Shown here: positions 6,758-14,832 of the stretch, piece by piece
Numbering within the stretch: position 1 is the first letter of the stretch
How the letters are laid out: each line of letters opens with the position of its first letter
NCBI GenBank assembly: GCA_007124075.1
Contig: SLFV01000439.1
Span: 1 to 15,610 of the forward strand
DNA length: 15,610 nt
Origin: Roseimaritima sp.
GTDB taxonomy: Bacteria > Planctomycetota > Planctomycetia > Pirellulales > Pirellulaceae
Direction: 5' to 3'
Translations under genes and position numbers: made by a program
The notes under the pieces: generated by a model
The model's database searches: none
The model's input: the letters and a program-made list of their open reading frames with translations, nothing else
What the model was told of the DNA's origin: nothing

Positions 6758-9037
6758 TTAGCGTCGCTGCACAGCGGCCGGGACTAGCTTCCCTGACGAG
6801 GGTCGCTGGGTGGCGGGTTGACCATCGGTTTCCCACGAGACGGGTTGTGTGATCCCGCTGGCGTTATTCTCCAACGGCTCCGCTTCATCGGGCAGCGTGT
6901 CCAGAATACTGGACGGTGTCGGCAGGACGCCATCGCTGGACTCCGAGTCGACAGCAGGCTGCGAACCGTGATGCTCGTCCAAAATCCTAGCTCCCGCAGG
7001 CTGCAGCAGCACTTCCGCGGTGTCTGCCTGATTGACGCCCGTCACGGGGCCACGACGGACGACATTGGGACGCGTTACGCCGTATTGCAGTTTCTTACCC
7101 GCGCTGCGTTCCCGTGCTCGTTCGACCGCATCCCAGTATGCCTTGCGTGGCCACGGCCCCTCCTCCAGGTCGATACCGCTGGTGTGAAGCAATGTTCCCT
7201 TGAGGTAATGAATGTAGCTGATGGATTTGTTGTATTCGGTCAATGCTTGGTAATATCGAATCTGCGCCTCGGCCCTCCGCAATTGGCTCTGCAACACTTC
7301 GTTGACAGGACTTAAACCTCCGCGATACAGCGCCAGCCGAGCCTCCACTTCGCGGTCGGCGGCGGCCAGTTGTTGCGCGGTCGTTTCGATCAGATGATAG
7401 TGGGAGCGTTGTTTGCCAAACGCATCGCTAAGCTGACTGACCAACAGCCGTTCTCTTTCTAGCAAGAATTCACGATTCCGAGCCAGAATCAATTGTTTGT
7501 TGCGCACATCCGCCATCGCTCGACGTTGACCGAAAGGGGTCGGTGTGACGTCCAAGCGTGCGCCCACCTCTTGGTAGTTTCCACCGCTTAATTCCGACAG
7601 AGCCAAGGAACCTGGATTGGGTGCGGCTATATTGGTTCGCTCGCCCAGGCCCAATTGGTCGCCAACCCCAACCCAACGATACAATAACGAAACGTTCACC
7701 TCGGGAAGCAAGCGATTCTTGGCCCCAATCAGTTCCAGTTCCGTCTTCTGAATTTCGATTTTTGAATTTCGCAGTTCTGGGCTCAGGTGCAGCATCTCGC
7801 AGATGGCGTCATGCCAGTCGAATTCAATCCGCGCAATCGAAGGTTCTTCGACCGGTCGGATCAATCTCCCATCGGTCGCTGCAATCCCCATCTTTTCTCG
7901 CAGTTGCCGCTCCGCTCCATAGACCCCCAACCGATCAAGCCCGGGAATATTCGACCCAGTAAGCGCCGACTCCAACTGGCTGCGGAACTGAAAGTATTGC
8001 CCCTCCGCCTGCGCAACATCCTGGGTTGTGCCTTTGCCCCCTTCCAGGTTTTTACGAGCGTAATCCGCAGTGACCTGGGTGGTGTTGCGACCAATCATCG
8101 CGGTTTCCACATTGCGATACGCGAGGTAGAGGTCCCAGTAGGCGACTTCGATGTCACGGACAAAGTTTCGTACAGAGATCTCAAAGTCGGTTAGCGAAGT
8201 GTCCTCGTTCAAACTGGCCAACACAACCGGTAACCGGTTGATCAATGTGCCGCGGTTTCGCATCAACGGATGCTGCCACTGCGCTTCAAGCAGCGCGGTG
8301 TAATCGGTCGGGGTCGCCCGCGCAATCGAAGGGGCATCGATGTTATTGCGGGAATAGATCGTTTGTTGACGAAGCGTCACCACGCCGCCTGTCGCCGTGC
8401 GTTTGCTGATCGCAGCCTGTTGTGTCAGGTCCTTCGCTCGGAACTGCTGCGGATTGAAAATGTTGTTTTCTCCAACATTTCGCACCCGATCGGTGGTGCT
8501 GAAATTTAAGAAGCCGCTCGCTTGTGCATCGAACTCCGCCAGTGCATCCTCGACCCCGCCCACCTGATTGGCTCGCGCCGCGCCGCGCGGCAGCAGACGG
8601 TTGCCCAAGCCATCGATCGCCAGATCGGATGGTTGCGTGGATGACTGCTGAATCGCAACGTCGTAGACGGATCCGAATTGGCCCGCCTGACCGCTGGTGA
8701 TTTGCGCAGCAACGTTCTGGCGTTGCTCCGCAGTGCCACCGACCGTGATGAAAAACTTGCTGTTTTGCAGCGCGATCGAAACGCACTCTTCCAGCGTCAA
8801 ATCCATGTACTCGAATTCATGGTTGTCGATCGTCAGCGGCGGCAGCGCTTCGGTCGTGTCCGCCAGACTTGGTACATCCACATCCGGGTATTCGATTGCC
8901 GACGCCCGGTCAAGATAGAACTGCAAATTGGGCGATTCGTTCAGAAAGAACGGTTGCGTTGGTGTGCAACCGATCGCCATCACGATCGCTAGCAGCAATT
9001 GAAGGTATGTGGCACAACAAAACAGCCGACGATTCAT
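6758..9037 (-). CDS. TolC-family outer membrane efflux lipoprotein
   Basis: 759 residues, far longer than the usual 430-500 of the family. The start is ATG at 9037 with AAGGAAG 7 nt upstream. The leader ends in AIGC, a slightly weak lipobox, giving a likely lipidated Cys24. TolC features: LTLEECVSIALQNS (about 80-93), the classic opening helix; a first helical hairpin with FVRDIEVAYWDLYLAYRNVETA (about 292-314) and TADYARKNLEGGKGTTQDVAQAE; and a second with ELELIGAKNRLLPEVNVSL (about 433-451) and EVEARLALYRGGLSPVNEVLQSQ (about 563-585). This is a trimeric barrel-and-tunnel exit duct for efflux or type I secretion. Extra length comes from an insertion-rich first beta region (about 110-280) and a polar Pro/Ser/Glu-rich tail (about 626-759). 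No membrane-fusion or RND/ABC partner lies nearby, so the substrate cannot be inferred. A mobile-element remnant sits upstream of its promoter region. Confidence 0.9.
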   Translation of the reverse strand: MNRRLFCCATYLQLLLAIVMAIGCTPTQPFFLNESPNLQFYLDRASAIEYPDVDVPSLADTTEALPPLTIDNHEFEYMDLTLEECVSIALQNSKFFITVGGTAEQRQNVAAQITSGQAGQFGSVYDVAIQQSSTQPSDLAIDGLGNRLLPRGAARANQVGGVEDALAEFDAQASGFLNFSTTDRVRNVGENNIFNPQQFRAKDLTQQAAISKRTATGGVVTLRQQTIYSRNNIDAPSIARATPTDYTALLEAQWQHPLMRNRGTLINRLPVVLASLNEDTSLTDFEISVRNFVRDIEVAYWDLYLAYRNVETAMIGRNTTQVTADYARKNLEGGKGTTQDVAQAEGQYFQFRSQLESALTGSNIPGLDRLGVYGAERQLREKMGIAATDGRLIRPVEEPSIARIEFDWHDAICEMLHLSPELRNSKIEIQKTELELIGAKNRLLPEVNVSLLYRWVGVGDQLGLGERTNIAAPNPGSLALSELSGGNYQEVGARLDVTPTPFGQRRAMADVRNKQLILARNREFLLERERLLVSQLSDAFGKQRSHYHLIETTAQQLAAADREVEARLALYRGGLSPVNEVLQSQLRRAEAQIRYYQALTEYNKSISYIHYLKGTLLHTSGIDLEEGPWPRKAYWDAVERARERSAGKKLQYGVTRPNVVRRGPVTGVNQADTAEVLLQPAGARILDEHHGSQPAVDSESSDGVLPTPSSILDTLPDEAEPLENNASGITQPVSWETDGQPATQRPSSGKLVPAAVQRR

Positions 9038-9276
9038 CTTTAGGCTTCCTTGCCAGAGTCCACTCCTGCGACCGAGCGAAGTTGCCCAGGCACAGCGGTA
9101 TGACCATCGTTACGGAAGCCCCCCTTTCAGACAGCCTGTGCTTGCTTGAAAATATCAAGTCTCCAACAGAAGCACAGTCCGTCCGCCCGACTGTCATATC
9201 GGCACGTCGCGAATCCGACTTTGACGATTAAAGGGAATTTTCTGGAAAATAGGCCGGTTCTGCTGAGGATAGCTAG
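9038..9276. other. Upstream region of the TolC-family gene, bordering the transposase remnant
   Basis: About 240 bp with no supportable gene. It should contain the tolC promoter on the minus strand. I looked here for the missing 5' part of the transposase in all plus frames and found no matching protein sequence; in-frame stops occur at 9250-9252 and 9274-9276. No clear promoter boxes or inverted repeat matching the right end of the element were found. Confidence 0.4.
9045..9051 (-). promoter_or_regulatory. Shine-Dalgarno site of the TolC-family gene
   Basis: AAGGAAG on the minus strand, 7 nt before the ATG at 9037. It supports the start that yields the lipoprotein leader. Confidence 0.65.
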
Positions 9277-9756
9277 CGTTCGGCCAACGTGTTCATGCTT
9301 GCGGAACCTTTGGCGGGGTGGCGAAAGGTCGTGATCCGAGAAACGAAAACCAAAGTAGATTCGGCCGAAGTCATGGTGGAATTGCTCGAGGGCCGTTACG
9401 CCGATCGAGATAAAGTGGTTGTTGTTTGTGACAATCTCAACACCCATGCCATGGGCGCGTTCTACGAAGCGTGTAAGCCAAAGCGAGCGTTTGCCTTGAC
9501 CAGGCGTGTCGAATTCCACAACACACCCAAGCACGGCAACTGGCTTAACATTGCCGAGAATGAACTCAGTTGCATGACGCGGCAAAGTGTTTTGAACCGC
9601 CGTATCGGAGGCATGGAAACGCTTCAGCGAGAAACCACTGCTTGGGCTGACGATGTTTCCACTAGGCAACGAACCGTCGATTGGCAGATGCGGCTCGACG
9701 ACGCCCGATGCAAGTTAAAAAGCATCTACCCTAAAATCCATCGGCTCCACCCCTAA
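9277..9756 (+). pseudogene. IS630-family transposase, C-terminal fragment
   Basis: Similarity to IS630-type DDE transposases begins just after an in-frame stop at 9274-9276 (R-S-A-N-V-F-M, then EPLAGWR) and runs to the stop at 9754-9756, giving about 159 codons where a full protein has about 340. The fragment carries the second catalytic Asp in VVVVCDNLNTHAM and the catalytic Glu in TPKHGNWLNIAENELS, followed by the family's terminal part, DWQMRLDDARCKLKSIYP. The N-terminal helix-turn-helix region and the first catalytic Asp are absent, so it cannot be active. A GTG at 9289 could open a 155-residue frame, but nothing suggests that it is used. The surviving part has no internal stop or frameshift, so the loss looks like a 5' deletion rather than gradual decay. 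Confidence 0.85.
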
Positions 9757-9779
9757 AATCGAATTGGAACGGAGCACTA
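9277..9779 (+). mobile_element. Truncated IS630-family insertion sequence
   Basis: The remnant comprises the 3' half of the transposase and about 20 bp of right-end sequence (9757-9776), ending at CTAG (9777-9780). IS630-family elements insert at TA and IS630 itself is known to prefer CTAG, so this CTAG is a plausible right junction. The left end, including its inverted repeat, is missing; by coincidence or by rearrangement the homology also begins at a CTAG (9273-9276). The left boundary here is the limit of protein similarity, not a proven end. Confidence 0.6.
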
Positions 9780-11060
9780 GACTTCTAGGAACAACCGCGC
9801 CGGATCCTCCACGACCTCTTTGATGGTTCGCAAAAAAGTCACCGCCTCGCGACCATCAATGACGCGATGGTCGTAGGTCAGCGCCAGGTACATCATCGGA
9901 CGAATGACAACCTGGCCGTTCTCCGCGATCGGGCGCTCCTGGATCGAATGCAAACCTAGAATACCGCTCTGCGGCGGATTAACGATTGGTGTGGACAGCA
10001 GCGATCCGTAGATGCCTCCGTTGCTGATCGTAAAGGTGCCTCCCTCCAGATCGCTGGGCTGCAACTGGTTGGCGGACGCTGCTTGGGCGTACTCCGCGAT
10101 GCTGCGTTCGATCGCAGCGAAGCCCAGTTTTTCCACATTTCTCAAAACCGGCACGACCAACCCTTTGCCACCACCGATCGCGATGCCAATATCGTAGTAA
10201 TCGCGATACACCAAACTGTTGCCACGCAGTTCCGCGTTGACAGCAGGGAACCTGCGTAAACCCTCGACAGCCGCTTTGGCAAAAAAAGACATGAACCCCA
10301 GCTTCACGCCATGCTTTTGCTGAAACGTATCACGGTATTTGTTCCGCAAATCCATCACGGGCTGCATGTTGACCTCATTAAAGGTGGTCAACAGCGCGGC
10401 TGTTTGCTGTGCCTGTACCAGTCGCGCCGCAATCGTCCGCCGAATCATCGACATCGGCTTGACCTCTTCGCCGCGATCGGACGGACCGGTTGTCAGCAGC
10501 GAAGCGCCCATTGCAGGGGGGTGTGTCAGCGGCGCAGGCGCTGCGGGCTGGGTGGATCGGCGGACGTGGGTTAGTACGTCTTCCTTCAGTAAACGGCCTC
10601 CAGGCCCGGTAGCTGTCACGGCCGACGCGACCAGCCCAAGTTCATCCAAAAGACGCTGGGCGGCAGGCATTACCTTCTGAAGGGGGACTGGGGGAGCCTC
10701 TGAATCAGGGGGCGATCGGTTCGCCGCTACCGGGGTTTTCGAGGGCTCGTCGCCATCTTGATCCTGCGGCTGGGACGGGGCAGGTGCCTGCGGTTGCTTT
10801 TCGGTCGGACCACCAGCGGGGGCCTCGGCGGGTTCAATCTCCGCGATCAGCTCGCCAACCTCCGCAAACTCTTCTTCCTGCTTGCGAATATTCCGTAAGT
10901 ATCCCGATCCGGGGGCGGGGATCTGCACCGACGCTTTCTCCGTTTCAAGCTCAACCAGATCTTCGTCTTGGGCCACCCAATCACCTTCACTTTTCAGCCA
11001 CTGATTTATCTGAACTTCGGTAATGGATTCGCCAACCGTGGGGACTTTGACTTCGATCAC
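9777..11060 (-). CDS. sucB: Dihydrolipoyllysine-residue succinyltransferase (E2 of 2-oxoglutarate dehydrogenase)
   Basis: This is the E2 core enzyme that transfers the succinyl group from lipoyl-lysine to CoA in the TCA cycle, cytoplasmic. With the GTG at 11060 it has 427 residues beginning [16 protein letters not shown], the normal SucB N-terminus. The frame stays open to a TTG at 11144, but those extra 28 residues do not fit the family. Domains: lipoyl domain 1-76 with lipoylated Lys42 in ETEKAS; a Pro/Ala/Gln-rich linker 80-125; the E1/E3-binding domain about 129-166 ([12 protein letters not shown] to [12 protein letters not shown]); the catalytic domain about 200-427 with DHRVIDG (His398, Asp402). 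The C-terminus, [10 protein letters not shown], matches the family end. SucB rather than the acetyltransferase is favoured by the single lipoyl domain and the [10 protein letters not shown] opening. The E1 and E3 genes are not in the window. Ribosome-binding sequence before the GTG is weak. The stop codon coincides with the likely right edge of the IS630 remnant. Confidence 0.9.
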   Translation of the reverse strand: MIEVKVPTVGESITEVQINQWLKSEGDWVAQDEDLVELETEKASVQIPAPGSGYLRNIRKQEEEFAEVGELIAEIEPAEAPAGGPTEKQPQAPAPSQPQDQDGDEPSKTPVAANRSPPDSEAPPVPLQKVMPAAQRLLDELGLVASAVTATGPGGRLLKEDVLTHVRRSTQPAAPAPLTHPPAMGASLLTTGPSDRGEEVKPMSMIRRTIAARLVQAQQTAALLTTFNEVNMQPVMDLRNKYRDTFQQKHGVKLGFMSFFAKAAVEGLRRFPAVNAELRGNSLVYRDYYDIGIAIGGGKGLVVPVLRNVEKLGFAAIERSIAEYAQAASANQLQPSDLEGGTFTISNGGIYGSLLSTPIVNPPQSGILGLHSIQERPIAENGQVVIRPMMYLALTYDHRVIDGREAVTFLRTIKEVVEDPARLFLEV

Positions 11061-11259
11061 TTTCGTTCTGCTCGTGAAGATTAGGAAAAATATGACTGTT
11101 GGGTGCGTTATTGGCCCTGCAGAGTTACACGATCGCTTTATCAAAGACGACCGATGCGTCCGCGTTCACTAGAGGATAGCCTTTTAGGCCGATCCGAAAA
11201 AGAGACCGGGGCAGAAGATTCGATCCCTGAGGAATTCGGTCGCGTTGCCAATGCGCTGC

Positions 11260-12096
11260 TTACCAACCAAGCGACGAGTCGGGCTGTTGCACGCCGCAAT
11301 TCGAAGCATTGGGCTGCGTCCACCTACGAGCGTCTCGTGGCAGGCTCAGCTCAATGGTTGTACCCTGATGGGTCTGGCCGATGGCGACGTGCCCACCATG
11401 CGCGTTGATAATGCGTTGAACAATCGCTAACCCCAAACCGTTTCCGTGGGTTTTGGTGCTGAAGAACGGCTGAAACGCGAGTAGTTTCTGATCGTCCTGA
11501 AAGCCACCCCCTTGGTCACTGACGCTGATTTCGACAAATTCGCACATCGCGTTCTTGACAAATTTGTTAACAAATCGGCACACCACATTCACCCTGCCAC
11601 CACGCGGACTGACGGCCATGGCGTTGTCGAAAAGCTGCACGAAAACCTGTTCCATTGCCCTGGGATCGACCACACAGCTAGGGTCATCCGAGCATGCGGT
11701 CAAACCGAAAACAATTTCCTGCTGCGGTTGCCTTCTTTGCACGATTGCCCAGGCATTCCGCACGATAACCTGCAAGTCGCTACGACAAGATTCCAAATTT
11801 AGCGGTGCAGTGTAGGCGTGCAGTTCTTCAAACAGGCGTCGCAGGTCGGCGTGAGCACGGGCGATGCTGGCGACGTCTTCGGCCGCTTCGGACCGGGCGT
11901 CAAGTTCGCACTGCAACATCTCAACACTCGCTTGAATCCGTTGCAGCGCATTGCGGCTTTGATGCGCAATTCCCTGCAGAAGCTCACGCATGCCCTGCAA
12001 GCGTTGGTGTGGCTCCAGGGGGGATCGAGATGCTGGCCGCTCGGCACCCCCCTGCGGCCTTGAGGTCGATTGCGGATAGCTGTGGTCAATCAACAT
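11260..12096 (-). CDS. Sensor-less histidine kinase, last gene of the cco maturation operon
   Basis: 278 residues from the ATG at 12096; a TTG at 12117 would add seven. The dimerisation helix carries the phosphorylated His in LLQGIAHQSRNALQRI (His45), a variant of the usual HELRNPL. The ATP-binding domain shows the N box FVQLFDNAMAVSP (Asn158), the G1 box SDQGGGF, the F box FQPFFSTK and the G2 box GNGLGLAIVQRI, so the catalytic parts are complete. Only about 35 polar residues precede the His helix: no membrane segment, PAS, GAF or haem domain. It should be cytoplasmic and take its signal from a partner. The start overlaps the end of ccoS by 11 bp, implying translational coupling with oxidase assembly genes. 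No response regulator follows; the next gene downstream is sucB, about 200 bp on. A role in controlling cbb3 oxidase or respiration genes is inference. Confidence 0.85.
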   Translation of the reverse strand: MLIDHSYPQSTSRPQGGAERPASRSPLEPHQRLQGMRELLQGIAHQSRNALQRIQASVEMLQCELDARSEAAEDVASIARAHADLRRLFEELHAYTAPLNLESCRSDLQVIVRNAWAIVQRRQPQQEIVFGLTACSDDPSCVVDPRAMEQVFVQLFDNAMAVSPRGGRVNVVCRFVNKFVKNAMCEFVEISVSDQGGGFQDDQKLLAFQPFFSTKTHGNGLGLAIVQRIINAHGGHVAIGQTHQGTTIELSLPRDARRWTQPNASNCGVQQPDSSLGW

Positions 12097-12244
12097 TTTC
12101 GCACTCACGGTCGTCAATCAAGATCCGTAATGCAGGCGTTTCTAAATCGTCGTACTGACCGGCACGGATGCAGCGTACGCACGCAATCATCGCGGCCCCT
12201 CCCAGCATCAGCGCTAACGGCAATGCGACAAACAGGACGCTCAT
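12086..12244 (-). CDS. ccoS: CcoS, cbb3-type cytochrome oxidase assembly protein
   Basis: 52 residues starting MSVLFVALPLALMLGG: one N-terminal membrane helix (about 2-24), then a short cytoplasmic tail containing RAGQYDDLETPALRIL, the family's hallmark (G-Q-[FY]-D-D-L-[DE]-T-P). CcoS is needed for cofactor insertion into cbb3 oxidase, notably haem and copper in CcoN, in Rhodobacter. The start ATG overlaps the ccoI stop as ATGA (12241-12244); a longer frame from 12271 adds nine residues that do not fit the family. Its 3' end overlaps the kinase gene. The pairing with CcoI makes the assignment firm despite the small size. Confidence 0.92.
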   Translation of the reverse strand: MSVLFVALPLALMLGGAAMIACVRCIRAGQYDDLETPALRILIDDRECENVD

Positions 12245-14832
12245 ATTGTTTTCCGAGGAAACGTGGGCCAAGTAAGGACCAGCGTAATCACGCTGACAGA
12301 ACTAAGCGGCATCAAGATCGCAGCCAGTAGCGGACTTATCTTGCCTGCCATTGCCAGCGACACAGCCAGCAAATTGTAGGCCAGCGAGACGGTAAATCCA
12401 GTAATGATCAACGTGGAAACGCGTCGGGAACCGGCCACCAGGTCGGCGATGCTGGACAGTTTCCCCGAAGCGACGAAAACGGGAGCCGCTTGCAAACTGA
12501 CTTCTGCGCCTCCCCGAACCGCGATCCCCACATCGGCCGCAGCCAAAGCGGCGGCATCATTGGCACCGTCGCCGATCATAACGATACGTTTGCCGCGAAC
12601 AACATTTCGGACCCTGGCCAGTTTCTCCTCAGGGGTCAGCGCGCCGTAGGCTTGTTGCGCCGGAATGGCTAACTGCTGGGCAACACGCTCAACAATCTGC
12701 GGGTGATCTCCGGACAAAATGCCCACCTCCCAGCCACGCTGTCGAAACCACTGCACAACCTGGACGCTTTCGGGCTTTAATACGTCGGAAATCCCCAGGA
12801 CGGCCCGGACCTCTCCGGCGACCGCGATCAGGACCGGACTGCTGCCACTGGCCAAACACTTTCTGGCCATTTCCCTGAATTCGGGATCGATCCGACAATC
12901 GGCTCGATGAACGCAATCAAAACTGCCAATCAAAATGGCCTGGTTCTCGCAAATCCCCTCGATTCCGCCAACAACTGTCCGTGTCATGCGTGCGTCTTGG
13001 GGCAAGGCAAGCCTAAATCGTGCGGCATAGCGCACCAGGGCGTCAGCAATTGGATGTTGACATCCCTGTTCGATCGCCGCCGCCGCAGAAAGCGCGCGCC
13101 GATCCCCCCCAAGCCACTGGGCTTCTGGACGCCCTACGGTCAAGGTGCCGGTTTTGTCGAACCAAACAACTCCCGGCCTGGCCAGCAACTGAAATGATTT
13201 GCCATCGCGTATCAGAATCTTCCGTTTCGCCGCACGGCCCAGGGAAACCGCGATCGCCAGCGGTGTTGCCATCGCTAGGGCGCACGGGCACGCCACGATC
13301 AGGAGGGCGGTCGCGTTATCAGTCGCGGCAAACCAATCATGTTGCGCCCAGTAGCCCAAGGTAATGATCGCCAGCAGCGTAACCACGACGACAAAGATGC
13401 CGCCGACACGATCCGCCAGTTGGACAAGTGGGAGCTTCTTTGCTGTGGCAAGTTCAACGGCCTGCATCACTTTGCCAATCCTGCTGTGGATCCCCGTTGC
13501 GACCACTTGCACATCAATCGGTTGCACCAGGTTGACAGTCCCGGCCGCAACGGTTTCGCCGGGCTGCACCGTCAGTGGCGCACTTTCCCCAGTCAACAGC
13601 GACCGATCCAGCATCGAATGCCCGTGCGTCACGATGCCGTCGGCAGGCAAGCTTTCTCCCGCCGCAACACGAACCGTTTCGCCTGCCTGAATCGCGTCAA
13701 CGATGACCCATTCCGTTGAACCATCATCTCGCACACGCCTTGCATGTGCGGGGGTAATTCGCAACAACAAATCAATCGATCGCGCGGCGCGAAACTGCTG
13801 CCGAAACTGAATCCAACGACCAATCAACAAAAAGAAAACCAGCGTCGCCAAGGAATCAAAGTAGGTCTCGCCACGCCCCAAAACCGCATTAACGGTTCCG
13901 GCAATCGCCCCGACGGACAGCCCTAAGGCAATGGGCAAATCCATGTGCGGTGTCCGCATCCGCAATGCGGCGAACGCTCCGATAAAAAAGACTCGCCCAG
14001 GATAACCAACCGCCACGACGGCCAGCGCGGTACCGATCACACGAAACAACGTTGCATGCTCCGCCGCCAAACCACTTGCTTCCCCTGCATACAACGCGAC
14101 TGCGATCCACATCGCGTTGGCTGCGCAAAACCCCGCGATTGCGATCTGTGTCAATAAGCGACGATTCTCCCGCTGGAATTGATCTTGCGGATTTTTGGTC
14201 AGGGGAACGACGGTATAACCCAAACGGTCCAGCAGGCGAGCTAATTGGCTGAGCTTCACTCGCTGTGGATCAAAAACGACGTGCATCGTGTGATCGCTCA
14301 TGCGAACCCGAGCCAGTCGCCAACCCTCGGTCCGTGCGGCGGCGTTTTCAATTAACCAAGCACAGGCGGCACAGTGCAGGCCGTGAACCGCCAGACGACA
14401 ACTTTGTGAGCCGTCAATTAAAACCTGCGGTGTCGAAAGACCCAAAAAAGCATCGCTGTCAAATGCATCGTAACGAGACTTTTCTCCGGTTGATGGCGAA
14501 CTACTGGTGCTGCCCACCTGATCACGCAAGGCATAATAATCGTCCAGGCCCCAGCCGTGGATCAGTTGATAGGCCCCCTCGCATCCGCTGCAACAAAAAA
14601 TCGGACCGTCGTCCGCGACTGCGATTGATGTGGGTAAACCGCAATGGCTGCAGGGACGCTGCTGCCCCTCTTCCAATGTCCCCGAAGTTGCGGATACCGA
14701 CGCCACAGTGGTCTTCGCACCTAATTTGTCAACGTCGGGATCAATCGGTAACGAAGAGGTCAATGGAGCTATCTCTCGCAGCGAAATCGAAACAGGAAAA
14801 GCACACTTCCGGGCGACGGTTTCAGGTGTCAC
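12241..14832 (-). CDS. ccoI: CcoI/FixI-type copper-translocating P-type ATPase
   Basis: 863 residues. It exports Cu(I) across the inner membrane to supply the CuB centre of cbb3 oxidase. Order: a polar N-terminal extension (1-58); a Cys-rich metal-binding module, CSHCG at 61-65 and FCCSGCEGAY at 79-88; a ferredoxin-like HMA domain with GLHCAAC (Cys154, Cys157); two membrane helix pairs; the actuator TGES (414-417); the membrane CPC motif (515-517) in VACPCALAMATPLA; the phosphorylation site DKTGT (Asp559); the HP motif (593-594); GDGAND (754-759); and two C-terminal helices. The combination of the Cys module plus HMA is typical of CcoI/FixI rather than CopA. The GTG start overlaps the preceding stop as GTGA (14829-14832), explaining the lack of a good Shine-Dalgarno sequence. 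ccoS follows with an ATGA overlap. All catalytic residues are present. Confidence 0.95.
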   Translation of the reverse strand: MTPETVARKCAFPVSISLREIAPLTSSLPIDPDVDKLGAKTTVASVSATSGTLEEGQQRPCSHCGLPTSIAVADDGPIFCCSGCEGAYQLIHGWGLDDYYALRDQVGSTSSSPSTGEKSRYDAFDSDAFLGLSTPQVLIDGSQSCRLAVHGLHCAACAWLIENAAARTEGWRLARVRMSDHTMHVVFDPQRVKLSQLARLLDRLGYTVVPLTKNPQDQFQRENRRLLTQIAIAGFCAANAMWIAVALYAGEASGLAAEHATLFRVIGTALAVVAVGYPGRVFFIGAFAALRMRTPHMDLPIALGLSVGAIAGTVNAVLGRGETYFDSLATLVFFLLIGRWIQFRQQFRAARSIDLLLRITPAHARRVRDDGSTEWVIVDAIQAGETVRVAAGESLPADGIVTHGHSMLDRSLLTGESAPLTVQPGETVAAGTVNLVQPIDVQVVATGIHSRIGKVMQAVELATAKKLPLVQLADRVGGIFVVVVTLLAIITLGYWAQHDWFAATDNATALLIVACPCALAMATPLAIAVSLGRAAKRKILIRDGKSFQLLARPGVVWFDKTGTLTVGRPEAQWLGGDRRALSAAAAIEQGCQHPIADALVRYAARFRLALPQDARMTRTVVGGIEGICENQAILIGSFDCVHRADCRIDPEFREMARKCLASGSSPVLIAVAGEVRAVLGISDVLKPESVQVVQWFRQRGWEVGILSGDHPQIVERVAQQLAIPAQQAYGALTPEEKLARVRNVVRGKRIVMIGDGANDAAALAAADVGIAVRGGAEVSLQAAPVFVASGKLSSIADLVAGSRRVSTLIITGFTVSLAYNLLAVSLAMAGKISPLLAAILMPLSSVSVITLVLTWPTFPRKTI

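Noticed and set aside
9127..9669. 180-codon minus-strand open frame over the transposase
   Set aside because: The plus frame matches IS630 transposases throughout; the antisense frame resembles nothing known to me.
9777..9788. Inverted repeat CTAGA-CT-TCTAG
   Set aside because: Most of it is coding sequence for the last residues and stop of sucB; the symmetry is short and probably accidental.
11174..11195. Hairpin GGAT-GCCT-TTT-AGGC-ATCC in the gap between the kinase and sucB genes
   Set aside because: Short stem with unpaired bases and no T-run on either side; too weak to call a terminator.
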